Below, in pieces: positions 24,853 through 33,958 of a stretch of DNA of 64,000 nt. The position numbers and the translations under genes were made by a program. A model generated the notes under the pieces. That model had not been told where the DNA came from. It did not search any database and was given only the letters and a program-made list of their open reading frames with translations. The stretch comes from an uncultured Olleya sp. Its GTDB lineage: Bacteria; Bacteroidota; Bacteroidia; Flavobacteriales; Flavobacteriaceae. The number at the start of each line of letters is the position of its first letter. Positions within the stretch are counted from its first letter, which is position 1. The DNA is taken from assembly GCA_947503885.1 (NCBI GenBank), contig CANNFD010000003.1:248001-312000 (forward strand), given 5' to 3'.

Positions 24853-26082
24853 ATGTTAGAAAAGAAAAATATAGAGCTTGAAAAAGCAGTATTAATTGGT
24901 GTAGTTACTAAAGAGCAAAACGAAGAGAAATCTAAAGAATATCTTGACGAGCTTGAATTTTTAACGTTCACTGCAGGAGGAGAGGTTAAAAAACGCTTCA
25001 CTCAAAAAATGGAAATGCCTAATCCAAAAACATACATTGGAACAGGTAAAATGGAAGAGGTTAGGCAGTATATTGAAGACAATGATATAGGAACCGCTAT
25101 TTTTGATGACGAGTTATCGTCATCGCAAGAGCGTAACATAAGTAAGATTTTAAACGTAAAAGTTTTAGATCGTACCAATTTAATACTAGATATTTTTGCA
25201 CAACGTGCACAAACTAGTTATGCCAGAACACAAGTAGAGTTGGCGCAATGCGAGTACCTTTTACCAAGACTACGAGGGATGTGGACACACCTTGAGCGTC
25301 AAAAAGGGGGTATTGGTATGCGAGGACCTGGGGAAACAGAGATAGAAACAGATAGACGTATTGTACGTGACAGGATCTCTTTATTAAAAGACAAAATCAA
25401 GACCATTGATAAGCAAATGTCAGTGCAACGTGGTAATCGTGGTCAAATGGTGCGTGTCGCATTAGTAGGGTACACCAATGTGGGTAAATCTACTTTAATG
25501 AACACCGTAAGTAAGTCAGAGGTCTTTGCCGAAAACAAACTTTTTGCAACCTTAGACACAACAGTTAGAAAAGTAGTTATCCAAAACCTGCCATTTTTAT
25601 TAACAGATACCGTTGGATTTATACGCAAGTTACCAACGCAACTAGTAGACAGTTTTAAAAGCACATTGGACGAGGTTAGAGAAGCCGATTTGTTATTACA
25701 CGTAGTCGATATTTCTCATCCAAATTTTGAAGACCATATAGAGTCCGTAAATAAAGTTTTAGGCGAAATTAAAAGTGCTGACAAACCTATAATTATGGTG
25801 TTTAATAAAATAGATGCCTATAAAGCAAAACCCTTTGACGAGACCGACTTAATTGCAGAACGTACAGAAGAGCATTACAGTCTAGCAGAATGGAAAAAGA
25901 CATGGATGAACCGTGTAGGAGAGGATAACGCATTATTTATTTCAGCATTAAACAAAAGTAATTTAGAAGACTTTAAAAAACGAGTTTATGATGAGGTTAG
26001 AGAAATCCACGTAAAACGTTTCCCGTACAATCACTTCCTGTATCCAGACTACGATTACGATAATCTAGGAGAAGAAGAGTAA
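24853..26082 (+). CDS. hflX: GTPase HflX
   Basis: This 409-residue protein has the HflX N-terminal domain (AQRAQTSYARTQVELAQCEYLLPRLRGMW, GPGETEIETDRR) and a G domain with G1 GYTNVGKST, G3 DTVGFIRKLP and G4 NKID. HflX splits stalled 70S ribosomes, especially under heat stress, and may unwind RNA in some lineages. A TAACTTTG -7 box is at 24829-24836, 16 nt before the ATG. It is monocistronic, with the terminator at 26094-26124. Confidence 0.96.
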   Translation: MLEKKNIELEKAVLIGVVTKEQNEEKSKEYLDELEFLTFTAGGEVKKRFTQKMEMPNPKTYIGTGKMEEVRQYIEDNDIGTAIFDDELSSSQERNISKILNVKVLDRTNLILDIFAQRAQTSYARTQVELAQCEYLLPRLRGMWTHLERQKGGIGMRGPGETEIETDRRIVRDRISLLKDKIKTIDKQMSVQRGNRGQMVRVALVGYTNVGKSTLMNTVSKSEVFAENKLFATLDTTVRKVVIQNLPFLLTDTVGFIRKLPTQLVDSFKSTLDEVREADLLLHVVDISHPNFEDHIESVNKVLGEIKSADKPIIMVFNKIDAYKAKPFDETDLIAERTEEHYSLAEWKKTWMNRVGEDNALFISALNKSNLEDFKKRVYDEVREIHVKRFPYNHFLYPDYDYDNLGEEE

Positions 26083-26093
26083 AACATAACACT

Positions 26094-26124
26094 AAAACCC
26101 AAACTTAATAGTTTGGGTTTTTTA
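26094..26124 (+). terminator. Terminator of hflX
   Basis: AAAACCCAAACT, loop TAAT, AGTTTGGGTTTT, followed by further T. This is a 12-bp perfect stem located 11 nt after the stop. Confidence 0.9.
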
Positions 26125-26149
26125 TTTAAAAAAGTTTTTAAAATTTTTA

Positions 26150-26330
26150 GGGCAATTTGCTTTTGGCAGAAAAAGCCAAAAGCAACCACGCTTTACACTA
26201 AATCTTTTTTTCGTGCCTCAAAAAAGGATACCGTTTCAATCGTTATTGCAACTATCCGCAAAGTCTAAATTTATCTCAAAATCTGTTCTGCTTTATAAAG
26301 GTTGTTTCTAATTACAAATTCAATATATCA
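26150..26330. other. Structured, GC-richer non-coding element between hflX and the PBP gene
   Basis: In the 320-bp gap, after the hflX terminator, base composition rises. A perfect 9-bp hairpin, GCTTTTGGC (26159-26167) with GCCAAAAGC (26175-26183), is followed by a mixed-sequence stretch to about 26270. No long reading frame runs through it on either strand, and every frame is cut by stops. Its texture differs from the AT-rich spacers elsewhere, and it looks like a dispersed intergenic repeat, an RNA gene or a decayed coding remnant. From about 26290 to 26400 only AT-rich promoter-like sequence is visible. Confidence 0.4.
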
Positions 26331-26403
26331 AATAAAAAAAAACAGAATTATTTAGATAATTTTGTAAACAAATAAAACTAATATTTTAGCGTTATAACAG
26401 CAC

Positions 26404-28665
26404 ATGATACAACAAAAAACACACTTGTTATTTAAAAAAAAATGGATAAAAAGGATTGCGATAGCATTATTAGCATCGTTACTTTTAGCCATCGTTTTTT
26501 ATATCAGTATCTATTTTGGCACATTTGGTAAGCTGCCAAACACATCAGAATTAACAAATTTAAGACAAGCAGAAGCCACTCAGATTTTAGATAAAGACAG
26601 TAAATTAATAGGTAAGTATTATATCTACGATAGGCAACCCTTAACCTATAATCAGTTTCCTAAACACCTTTTGGACGCACTAATAGCAACAGAAGATGTT
26701 AGATTTTATGATCACAACGGAGTAGATAATATAAGTCTAATGCGTGTGTTTTTTAAAACACTTTTATTTCAAGACCAATCCTCAGGAGGTGGTAGTACAA
26801 TAACCTTACAACTAGCAAAAAACTTATTTGGAAGAGATAAGCATTTTGCATTTAGTACTATCATAAACAAGGTTAAAGAAGCAATAGTTGCAAAACGAAT
26901 AGAAAAAATATATTCTAAGCAAGAAATTCTTACACTATACCTTAACACTGTGCCTTTTCCAGACAATACCTATGGTATAGAAAGTGCAGCACGCAAATTT
27001 TTTAATATATCAGCAACAGACCTATCATTATCACAAGCAGCAACCTTAGTTGGAACATTAAAGGCAAATAATTATTACAACCCAAGACGTAATTTGCAAA
27101 GCAGTACAAAAAGGCGTAATGTGGTCTTGCAACAAATGCTTAAATATAATTATATAGATCAAGCTCAATTTACTCTAGCAACCCAAAAACCAGTCGTATT
27201 AGATTACCAATCCTTTAATCACGATTTAGGTTTAGCACCATATTTTAGGGCACAATTAAAAAAAGAATTGACAACTACTTTAAAAGCATTAAAAAAGCCA
27301 AATGGAGAGGCTTACAACTTATATAAGGATGGTTTAGTTGTGTACACAACCTTAGACTCTCAAATGCAAAAATATGCGGAACAAGCCATGCAATCGCATT
27401 TAACAAAATTGCAGCAAGATTATGAAGCGTCTTATGGTAATAAAGCACCATGGACAACCAATAAAAAAATAATTGACAACGCTATTAAAGCGCTTCCAGA
27501 GTACAAAAAATTTAAAGCGATGGGTTTGAAGCATGATCAAATTATAGATTCACTTTCTATAAAACATGACGTCGATTTATTTGATTGGTCAGACTCTAAA
27601 AAACATAATATATCTACAATAGATAGTTTACAACACCACTTAAAGTTTTTAAATACAGGTATGATTGCATTAGATCCAAAATCTGGAGCTATTAGGTCTT
27701 ATATTGGAGGTATAGATTATCGTTTTTTTAAATACGATCACGTATCACAAAGTCAACGTCAAGTAGGGTCAACATTTAAACCCTTTGTATATACAGCAGC
27801 AATAGACCATGGGATGAAACCATGTACTTATTTTTCGCCAGAAGCAATAACTTATACGGATTATAAAAATTGGACACCAACCAATTCTGGTATTTCAGAT
27901 ATAGATCCGCATATTAATTATAATTTAGAAAAAGCCTTAAGTCAATCGCTTAATACTATTGCTGTTAAGGTCTTAAATCAAGTTGGTATAGACAAGGTTT
28001 TAAAACAGGCTAAAAAGTTAGGAATAACTAGTACGCTTCCAAACCAACCGTCATTAGCCTTAGGTGTCGCTCAAATTAATATTAAAGAACTGGCAGGTGC
28101 TTATGCTAGTTATGTTAACAATAGTCAATCTGTAATGCCTTATTTTATTACTAAAATTGAAGATAAAAATGGAGTTGAAATCGCGTCTTTTAAACCAGAA
28201 GTAAATCCAAATAAAGCATATAGTGACTACACTAGGCAGGTCCTATTACAAATTATGCAATCCACAGTTAATTCAGGTACTGCAGCTAGATTGCGTTCTA
28301 CCTATGGACTTAGCAATAGTATAGCAGGTAAAACTGGGACAACACAAGATAATAAGGATGGATGGTTTGTTGGTATTACACCAAATTTGGTAACGGTTAA
28401 TTGGGTTGGTAACGATAATTATAATATTGGTTTTAAAACGACGGGAATGGGACAAGGTGCAAATTCTGCATTGCCAATTTTTGCTAAGTTTTATCAAAAA
28501 TTAAATGCAGATTCAAATTACAATACGATTACAAAAAGTCGTTTTGAATCACCTTCAAGTGATGTTTTAAAGGCGTTGGATTGCGAAGAAGAAAAACGTG
28601 ATGGTTTTTTTAAACGATTGTTTAATAAAAAGGATAACGAGAGACAATTTAACAAAGACACTTAG
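26404..28665 (+). CDS. Class A penicillin-binding protein (PBP1A-like)
   Basis: This 753-residue bifunctional peptidoglycan synthase has an N-terminal TM at about 16-36. The GT51 glycosyltransferase domain (about 60-230) has catalytic Glu97 in ATEDVRFYDHNG and the SGGGSTITLQLAKNLF motif. The transpeptidase domain has active Ser456 in STFKP(F), SQSLNT as the SxN motif, and the KTG at 643-645 (GKTGTT). The C-terminus is charged and lacks an extra domain. It builds and crosslinks the cell wall. It is monocistronic. Confidence 0.95.
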   Translation: MIQQKTHLLFKKKWIKRIAIALLASLLLAIVFYISIYFGTFGKLPNTSELTNLRQAEATQILDKDSKLIGKYYIYDRQPLTYNQFPKHLLDALIATEDVRFYDHNGVDNISLMRVFFKTLLFQDQSSGGGSTITLQLAKNLFGRDKHFAFSTIINKVKEAIVAKRIEKIYSKQEILTLYLNTVPFPDNTYGIESAARKFFNISATDLSLSQAATLVGTLKANNYYNPRRNLQSSTKRRNVVLQQMLKYNYIDQAQFTLATQKPVVLDYQSFNHDLGLAPYFRAQLKKELTTTLKALKKPNGEAYNLYKDGLVVYTTLDSQMQKYAEQAMQSHLTKLQQDYEASYGNKAPWTTNKKIIDNAIKALPEYKKFKAMGLKHDQIIDSLSIKHDVDLFDWSDSKKHNISTIDSLQHHLKFLNTGMIALDPKSGAIRSYIGGIDYRFFKYDHVSQSQRQVGSTFKPFVYTAAIDHGMKPCTYFSPEAITYTDYKNWTPTNSGISDIDPHINYNLEKALSQSLNTIAVKVLNQVGIDKVLKQAKKLGITSTLPNQPSLALGVAQINIKELAGAYASYVNNSQSVMPYFITKIEDKNGVEIASFKPEVNPNKAYSDYTRQVLLQIMQSTVNSGTAARLRSTYGLSNSIAGKTGTTQDNKDGWFVGITPNLVTVNWVGNDNYNIGFKTTGMGQGANSALPIFAKFYQKLNADSNYNTITKSRFESPSSDVLKALDCEEEKRDGFFKRLFNKKDNERQFNKDT

Positions 28666-28732
28666 TAGTTAACCTAAATTGATTTTTTTTTGTATCATAA
28701 ATGTAATAAACGTACTTCATTTTATAAGACAC

Positions 28733-28769
28733 AAAAAAAACGCGTTTCGATTAGAAACGCGTTTTTTTA
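28733..28769. terminator. Bidirectional terminator between PBP and DUF3078 genes
   Basis: AAAACGCGTTTC, loop GATTA, GAAACGCGTTTT, flanked by A- and T-tracts. It serves both convergent genes. Confidence 0.9.
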
Positions 28770-28786
28770 ATTATAGTGTTTGTAGA

Positions 28787-29731
28787 TTATAAGTTGTAGC
28801 TTAAACCTAATAACCAATAAGATTGTAATTTGTTATCAACGTTTCCAAAAGTTGGAACCGCTTGTAATGGTAATGCTAAAGGATCATATTGACCTAACTC
28901 GTAATTTAATGCTTCTTGTTTGTTGCTTCTTAAACCAAAGTCAAAACCAACACCAATCATTTTCCATAATGTGTAGCTAAATGAGTTTGTCCAAGTTACG
29001 TTAGATAAATCTCCGCTTTTGTAGCTTTGGAAAGTTGATAAGTTAGATTTAAAGCTAACAGCACCAATTTGTCTTGTGTAATCTGTAACTATTTTTGCAC
29101 CTAAAGAAGATTGAAAAACAGCATCATTTTCTGCAAATACAAAGTTGTAGTTTAAAGGATGGACAACAACGATTAGATTTTCTAAAGGTGTCCAAGTTCC
29201 TCCGACTCCAACATCTAAATATCCAGGATCGTTAAAATTATCTAATAACGTTGTTCTGTATTCTGCTAAACCAGAAACAGCAAAGTTTTTAGTAATGTTT
29301 CTTCCGTATAATGAAGAGATGTTAAATACATCTGTTGTTGGGTTAAAACTATCATCATCATTAGGATTATCTTTGTTATCTAATTTCACCCAGTTAAGGT
29401 TAGATGTTAAAGAGTTTCTCCAGAAAAATTTATCTTCAATTAAATTAGCGTAAGCATTTAATGAGATTCCAATATTTCCAGAAGAATTGTTTGGTGTTCC
29501 TTGAGAGTACCAATTGTTAAAATTAGAAATACTTCCACCAATTGTTCCAAAAAGACCTTTTCTCCATCCAGGAAGTGCATCTATTTTAGCTTGTAAAGCA
29601 TTAGCTTCACCTTGTAAAGTTTTTGCTGCTGCTTGTTTTTCTGCTTTCTGAGTTTGTAACTCTTCTTTTGTTTGGGCATTCATGGATACCATTCCAATAA
29701 ATAATGCTCCTACTAATAATATTTTTTTCAT
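28787..29731 (-). CDS. DUF3078 outer-membrane-type protein
   Basis: This 314-residue protein has a signal peptide (VSMNAQ), a short helical coiled-coil stretch rich in Ala/Gln/Lys (about 21-50), and the DUF3078 segment GWRKGLFGTIGGSISNFNNWYSQG. Alternating strands follow, with aromatic girdle residues, ending YWLLGLSYNL, as in a barrel. It is predicted to lie in the outer membrane. DUF3078 genes commonly follow suf genes in flavobacteria, as here. The function is unknown. Confidence 0.85.
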   Translation of the reverse strand: MKKILLVGALFIGMVSMNAQTKEELQTQKAEKQAAAKTLQGEANALQAKIDALPGWRKGLFGTIGGSISNFNNWYSQGTPNNSSGNIGISLNAYANLIEDKFFWRNSLTSNLNWVKLDNKDNPNDDDSFNPTTDVFNISSLYGRNITKNFAVSGLAEYRTTLLDNFNDPGYLDVGVGGTWTPLENLIVVVHPLNYNFVFAENDAVFQSSLGAKIVTDYTRQIGAVSFKSNLSTFQSYKSGDLSNVTWTNSFSYTLWKMIGVGFDFGLRSNKQEALNYELGQYDPLALPLQAVPTFGNVDNKLQSYWLLGLSYNL

Positions 29732-29847
29732 AATTTTTAAGTTTTAAATAAAACGATTGCAAATATACATCTTAGTTATAATTTAAAGAAATTATCAAAA
29801 GCACTCAAATGGTTGGTTTTTAGTTTGTTACGTTTTATTTGGGTGTA

Positions 29848-30351
29848 TTATCTTTTAAATAATGGCACAAAAGAACAAGCCTCTCCATACATGATAGATT
29901 TAGCGTAAGGTTTTAGCTTGTTTGTTATCATAGTATAAGCGTTTATAGGCACTGGCTTGTTACTACAGCCTTTTATAATAACAGGTTTATCTTGGTATTT
30001 AGTACCATCAATTGCGCTAATTATGTCATGATAAATAGTAGTCTCTAAACCCTCTAGTGATCCAATATGGCACTTTTCGACAAAGGGTTCTAAATTTACG
30101 ACCAATAACATAAAAGCCCAGTCAGGTATGATAGCATCTGCACTACAAGTGATAGCTACATACTGGTTTTGATATTGACTCCAGTCATGGTTTTTAACGT
30201 ATTCTCTAAAATCTTTTTCTTTTAAAACTAGTTCTTGAAACAACCAATCTTTAATATCTAATACTACGCGGGTACCTTTTGGATAATAATCCTCAAGATC
30301 GATAGTAACTAGTTTGCTATTCGCAACGCGATTAATAATCTGTTCAGCCAT
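29848..30351 (-). CDS. DUF2480 family protein
   Basis: This 167-residue cytoplasmic protein has the DUF2480 pattern: IINRVANSKLVTIDLEDYYP near the N-terminus, SADAIIPDWAFMLL in the middle, and the C-terminal KGCSNKPVPINAY and YGEACSFVPLFK segments. The cysteines at KGC and EAC are well placed for metal or Fe-S binding, which would fit its constant company of suf genes, but this is inference. It follows the ABC transporter gene after 20 nt and closes the sufE-sufT-ABC-DUF2480 operon. Confidence 0.87.
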   Translation of the reverse strand: MAEQIINRVANSKLVTIDLEDYYPKGTRVVLDIKDWLFQELVLKEKDFREYVKNHDWSQYQNQYVAITCSADAIIPDWAFMLLVVNLEPFVEKCHIGSLEGLETTIYHDIISAIDGTKYQDKPVIIKGCSNKPVPINAYTMITNKLKPYAKSIMYGEACSFVPLFKR

Positions 30352-30371
30352 AATTTAAAAATAAGTAATTT

Positions 30372-32207
30372 TTATTGGTATCCTTCTGCTTGTAATTTAA
30401 ATAAGTCAGCATATAAAGATTGATTAGCCATTAGCTGCTCGTGTGTTCCCATTTCTAACATGCGTCCTTCATCTAATACTAATATCTTATTAGCCTGTCT
30501 TACGGTACTAAATCTATGTGATATAATAATACTAGTCTTGTCTTCTGTTAAGCCTATAAAACGGTCAAATACTTCGCTTTCTGCTTTAGCATCTAATGCA
30601 GATGTTGGCTCGTCTAATATCATCACTTTTGCATCTTTCATATACGCTCTTGCTAATGCTACTTTTTGCCACTGTCCACCAGATAACTCTTGGCCTTTAG
30701 CAAAGCGTTTTCCTAATTGTTGGTCGTAGCCCTTTTTAAGCTCAGACACGACTTGATTTGCTAAACTTAATTCTGCTGCATTTTCAATTTTTTCTTGGTT
30801 GTCAATTTGACTAATGTCACCAATTGCAATGTTTTCTCTAACCGTAAATTCATACTTAAAAAAATCTTGAAATATAACTCCAAAAAACGCTTGGTATTGG
30901 GCTTTGTCAAAACGATTAATATTAATGCCGTCCAACAAAATCTCTCCAGAAGTAGGCTGGTAAAAACGTAATAATAATTTAGTAAGTGTCGTTTTTCCTG
31001 CTCCGTTTTGTCCGACAAATGCTAACTTTTCTCCAGCTTTAATTTTAAAACTGATGCCTTTTAAAATTTCATTATCAGATTCTGGATATGAAAATCTAAC
31101 GTTTTTAAATTCAAAACCTTCCTTAATTTTGTCAGGAAGTGGCATATCCTCGATATGTTTTGGTTGTATTGAAATATCAATAAAATCAAAATAATCTTTT
31201 AAGTATAATGCACTTTCAGAGATACGTGTAAATTTAGAAAAGAAATCTTGTAAGTTTCTTGTCAACCTATTAAAAGCGCCTGATAAAAAGGTTAATTCTC
31301 CTAAAGTGATTACTCCAGATATTACACGATAAATTATAAATACATAGGCACCATAATAACTTAACGTCCCTAATACATTAAACACAAAACCTAAAGCAGA
31401 GCGTTTGATGGCTAGTTTTTTGTTAAGGTCGTAATACTCTTGAGATAGGTTTTTAAACCGATCGACTACAAAATCTGTTAAGCCAAATAGTTTGATTTCT
31501 TTGGCTGTTTTATCATTTGCACCAATAAATCTTAAGTAGTCTAGCTCACGACGTTCTGCAGTCCAACCTCTAGCTAAAGAGTATTGTTGTTGACTAAACC
31601 AAATTTCATTTATAAAAGCAGGGATAATGCTTAGTACTAAAAGTATGATAAGGTAAGGTTCAAAATAGACTAAACCAGCAACTAATGTGGCTATGGATAT
31701 CAGGCTTTGTACTTCGCCTAAAGCATTAGACATTAAGCCCACACGACTTGTAGTCTGTGTTCTAGCACGTTCTAGCTTATCATAAAACTCTGAATCCTCA
31801 AGAAGACTAATGTCTATTTGATTGGTTTTTTTTATAATTCTAACAGAGGTATCGATAGAGTAGGCATCACCTAACAAACTATCGGTTAATTGTATGGCGC
31901 GACTAATTAAATCTGAAAGTACAACAAGCCCAAACTCTATCCCAACATAAGTCCAAAGTTGGGTGTAGTCAGGTACTTCAAGGCTAATTTGTAAAATTAT
32001 TTCATCTATAATAATCTTACCAACCCATAAGATAATGACAGGTAAAACTGCACCAATAAGTCTACAAAAGGCTGAGCTTAAAAATAGTTTTTTATTGGTA
32101 TTCCAGATTTCTTTAAAAAATCTTGGGATATAGATTAAAGCGCTAAAAGATTTTTTTAAATTTGTTTTGTTTTTTTCTTTTAGCGATTTTGGAGCGCGTC
32201 TAGCCAT
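30372..32207 (-). CDS. ABC exporter, fused permease and ATPase
   Basis: This 611-residue half-transporter of the MsbA/lipid-and-peptide exporter type has six membrane segments within about residues 35-330. The nucleotide-binding domain has Walker A GQNGAGKTT (about 398-406), signature LSGGQWQKVALARA, Walker B VMILDEPTSALD and the H-loop IIISHRFST. The middle residue Q in LSGGQWQ replaces the usual Q/R choice, which is common in bacteroidal exporters. It is coupled to sufT (12-nt gap) and DUF2480. A substrate is not evident. Location within a suf operon does not prove a role in Fe-S assembly. Confidence 0.9.
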   Translation of the reverse strand: MARRAPKSLKEKNKTNLKKSFSALIYIPRFFKEIWNTNKKLFLSSAFCRLIGAVLPVIILWVGKIIIDEIILQISLEVPDYTQLWTYVGIEFGLVVLSDLISRAIQLTDSLLGDAYSIDTSVRIIKKTNQIDISLLEDSEFYDKLERARTQTTSRVGLMSNALGEVQSLISIATLVAGLVYFEPYLIILLVLSIIPAFINEIWFSQQQYSLARGWTAERRELDYLRFIGANDKTAKEIKLFGLTDFVVDRFKNLSQEYYDLNKKLAIKRSALGFVFNVLGTLSYYGAYVFIIYRVISGVITLGELTFLSGAFNRLTRNLQDFFSKFTRISESALYLKDYFDFIDISIQPKHIEDMPLPDKIKEGFEFKNVRFSYPESDNEILKGISFKIKAGEKLAFVGQNGAGKTTLTKLLLRFYQPTSGEILLDGININRFDKAQYQAFFGVIFQDFFKYEFTVRENIAIGDISQIDNQEKIENAAELSLANQVVSELKKGYDQQLGKRFAKGQELSGGQWQKVALARAYMKDAKVMILDEPTSALDAKAESEVFDRFIGLTEDKTSIIISHRFSTVRQANKILVLDEGRMLEMGTHEQLMANQSLYADLFKLQAEGYQ

Positions 32208-32219
32208 TATATTTTGGCA

Positions 32220-32546
32220 TTAAAGCATACCCAATTCTAATTTAGCTTCTTCACTCATTAAGTCTTGTGTCCAAGGTGGATCAAAAGTAATTTCTACTTC
32301 TGCATCTTTAACTTCGTTAATAGATTTCACCTTTTCTTCAACTTCTAATGGTAATGTTTCTGCAACAGGACAGTTTGGTGTTGTTAAAGTCATTAATATT
32401 TTAACATCGTAATCCTCGTTTACAAAAACGTCATAAATTAAACCTAGTTCGTAAATATCTACTGGGATTTCTGGATCGTAAATAGTTTTAATAACGTTTA
32501 CAATCTTTTCTCCTAATACTGCTGTGTCTATAGGTGTAGTACTCAT
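32220..32546 (-). CDS. SufT-like (DUF59) Fe-S assembly factor
   Basis: This 108-residue MIP18/PaaD-type domain has the hallmark IYDPEIPVDIYELGLIYDV and the conserved Cys-containing TTPNCPVAETLP loop, ending with EITFDPPWT. Members assist maturation of Fe-S proteins. It starts 2 nt after the sufE stop, so the pair is co-translated. Confidence 0.92.
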   Translation of the reverse strand: MSTTPIDTAVLGEKIVNVIKTIYDPEIPVDIYELGLIYDVFVNEDYDVKILMTLTTPNCPVAETLPLEVEEKVKSINEVKDAEVEITFDPPWTQDLMSEEAKLELGML

Positions 32547-32548
32547 AA

Positions 32549-32974
32549 TTATTGTAGTTGTGTTTGGTACGCTATTGCATACATTTTAATTTGTTTTATC
32601 ATACTTACTAAACCGTTAGCTCTAGTAGGTGATAAATGTTCTTTTAGTCCAATTTGATCAATAAAATCTGTGTTGGCTTCTAAAATATCTTTTGGGTGTT
32701 GGTTAGAAAACGCTCTAATTAGTATAGCAATAATACCCTTAGTTATAATAGCGTCGCTATCTGCTGTAAAAGCAATTTTATTGTCCTCCATTTCTGCATG
32801 TACCCAAACTTTACTTTGACAACCTTTAATTATATTATCTTCAGTTTTGTACTCTGGAGCAATTAGTGGAAGTGTTTTTCCTAAATCAATCATATACTGA
32901 TAACGCTCTTCCCAATCTTCAAACATTGAAAATTCATCTACAATCTCGTCTTGTATTTCTTTTATCGTCTGCAT
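32549..32974 (-). CDS. sufE: Cysteine desulfuration protein SufE
   Basis: This 141-residue protein has the active cysteine at residue 52 in KGCQSKVWVHAE. The surrounding EDWEERYQYMIDLG and SPTRANGLVSMIKQIK helices match SufE. It accepts persulfide sulfur from SufS and passes it to the SufBCD scaffold. It is separated from sufS by two unrelated genes. A TAATTTTG -7 box lies on the minus strand at 33004-32997, about 23 nt before the start, so the sufE operon has its own promoter. Confidence 0.94.
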   Translation of the reverse strand: MQTIKEIQDEIVDEFSMFEDWEERYQYMIDLGKTLPLIAPEYKTEDNIIKGCQSKVWVHAEMEDNKIAFTADSDAIITKGIIAILIRAFSNQHPKDILEANTDFIDQIGLKEHLSPTRANGLVSMIKQIKMYAIAYQTQLQ

Positions 32975-33063
32975 TTTTTCAAAATAATTTAGATCACAAA
33001 ATTAATCAATATTCACTGATTTGTTACTAAAGAAGTCTTAAATATAATGCTAGCTTGTAAGTC

Positions 33064-33876
33064 TTACTCTTTTGTGTTTTGTTTAGCCATAGCTAAAATT
33101 TTATTAACTATTTCTGAAATCTCTTTTGCAGGATTGCCATCATCAAAAGTTGGCGTTGTATATTCTTCGCCATTAACAGTTATGGTTAATACTGCGCTTG
33201 GTGCACCATCATATTGATGTGCTGTGCTTGGCGGTTTTACGTTGTTTAAAGACTTTATGTCTATAGCTTCTGTTAATGTCTTTAAAGTATTCCAGTCTTC
33301 TGTATTGATCGTTCTTGTTTGTTCCTTATCAGTCCTATTAAATTGTGTTTTAATATTGCTTTGATCTATCTTAATCATAGTGTAAGTCCCTCTAGTAAAA
33401 GCAGAATAAGTATAAGAAAGGTTACCGTCTTGGATTTTAGATACTTTACTAGTAGCAGCTTTAGTAGCTTTTAGTATTTCTTTTTTGTTGTTTAACAGTG
33501 TAATAGAGTTGTCTGATACATTAAAATTTGTAACACTTTCTAGTGCTTTAAAATAATCAGTTTCAATTTTATTGTCATTTTCTGGACATAACATTTTTGT
33601 AGAACCTAAGTTTGAAAACGTTAGCTTGTCCCCGTCTATTGCGTAGCTTCCAAAAAATCGATTACAACCTGCAAAACCCGAAACCTGTTTAGTGGCATCA
33701 TCAAATTTTAAAGTTAACTCTTGTTCAATATTAGCTTGAGTGTCTAGAGTGGTGATAGTAAAATCTCCGTTAAGTGTGTTATCAGTCATATCTTGATTAA
33801 AACTTGTTTTAGCATCTTGAGATGCGCCACAACCGTTGATTAATATCGAAAATAATAATATAGTAAATGTTTTCAT
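33064..33876 (-). CDS. META-domain lipoprotein
   Basis: This 270-residue lipoprotein has lipobox INGC (about Cys16). A META/HslJ-like domain covers residues about 32-135: LKFDDATKQVSGFAGCNRFFGSYAIDGDKLTFSNLGSTKMLC, with the typical Cys pair. The second half is a flavobacterial domain with strands (YSAFTRGTYTMIKID, AVLTITVNGEEYTTPTF). HslJ proteins are linked to stress and drug resistance in enterobacteria. Here it lies between the two suf blocks without clear connection to them. Confidence 0.85.
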   Translation of the reverse strand: MKTFTILLFSILINGCGASQDAKTSFNQDMTDNTLNGDFTITTLDTQANIEQELTLKFDDATKQVSGFAGCNRFFGSYAIDGDKLTFSNLGSTKMLCPENDNKIETDYFKALESVTNFNVSDNSITLLNNKKEILKATKAATSKVSKIQDGNLSYTYSAFTRGTYTMIKIDQSNIKTQFNRTDKEQTRTINTEDWNTLKTLTEAIDIKSLNNVKPPSTAHQYDGAPSAVLTITVNGEEYTTPTFDDGNPAKEISEIVNKILAMAKQNTKE

Positions 33877-33910
33877 CTTTAAATTTATTGTTTGTTTAAC
33901 TTAATAATAC

Positions 33911-33939
33911 AAAAAAGACGCCAAAGTTGGCGTCTTTTT
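33911..33939. terminator. Terminator after the pappalysin-type protease gene
   Basis: AAAAAGACGCCAA, short loop, TTGGCGTCTTTTT. The near-symmetric hairpin has A and T tracts and ends the minus-strand gene at 33959. Confidence 0.88.
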
Positions 33940-33958
33940 ATATAAAAACAAAATATTA

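Noticed and set aside
26160-26280. A coding gene in the GC-richer spacer after hflX
   Set aside because: All six frames are broken by stops within short distances and no start with a plausible N-terminus was found.
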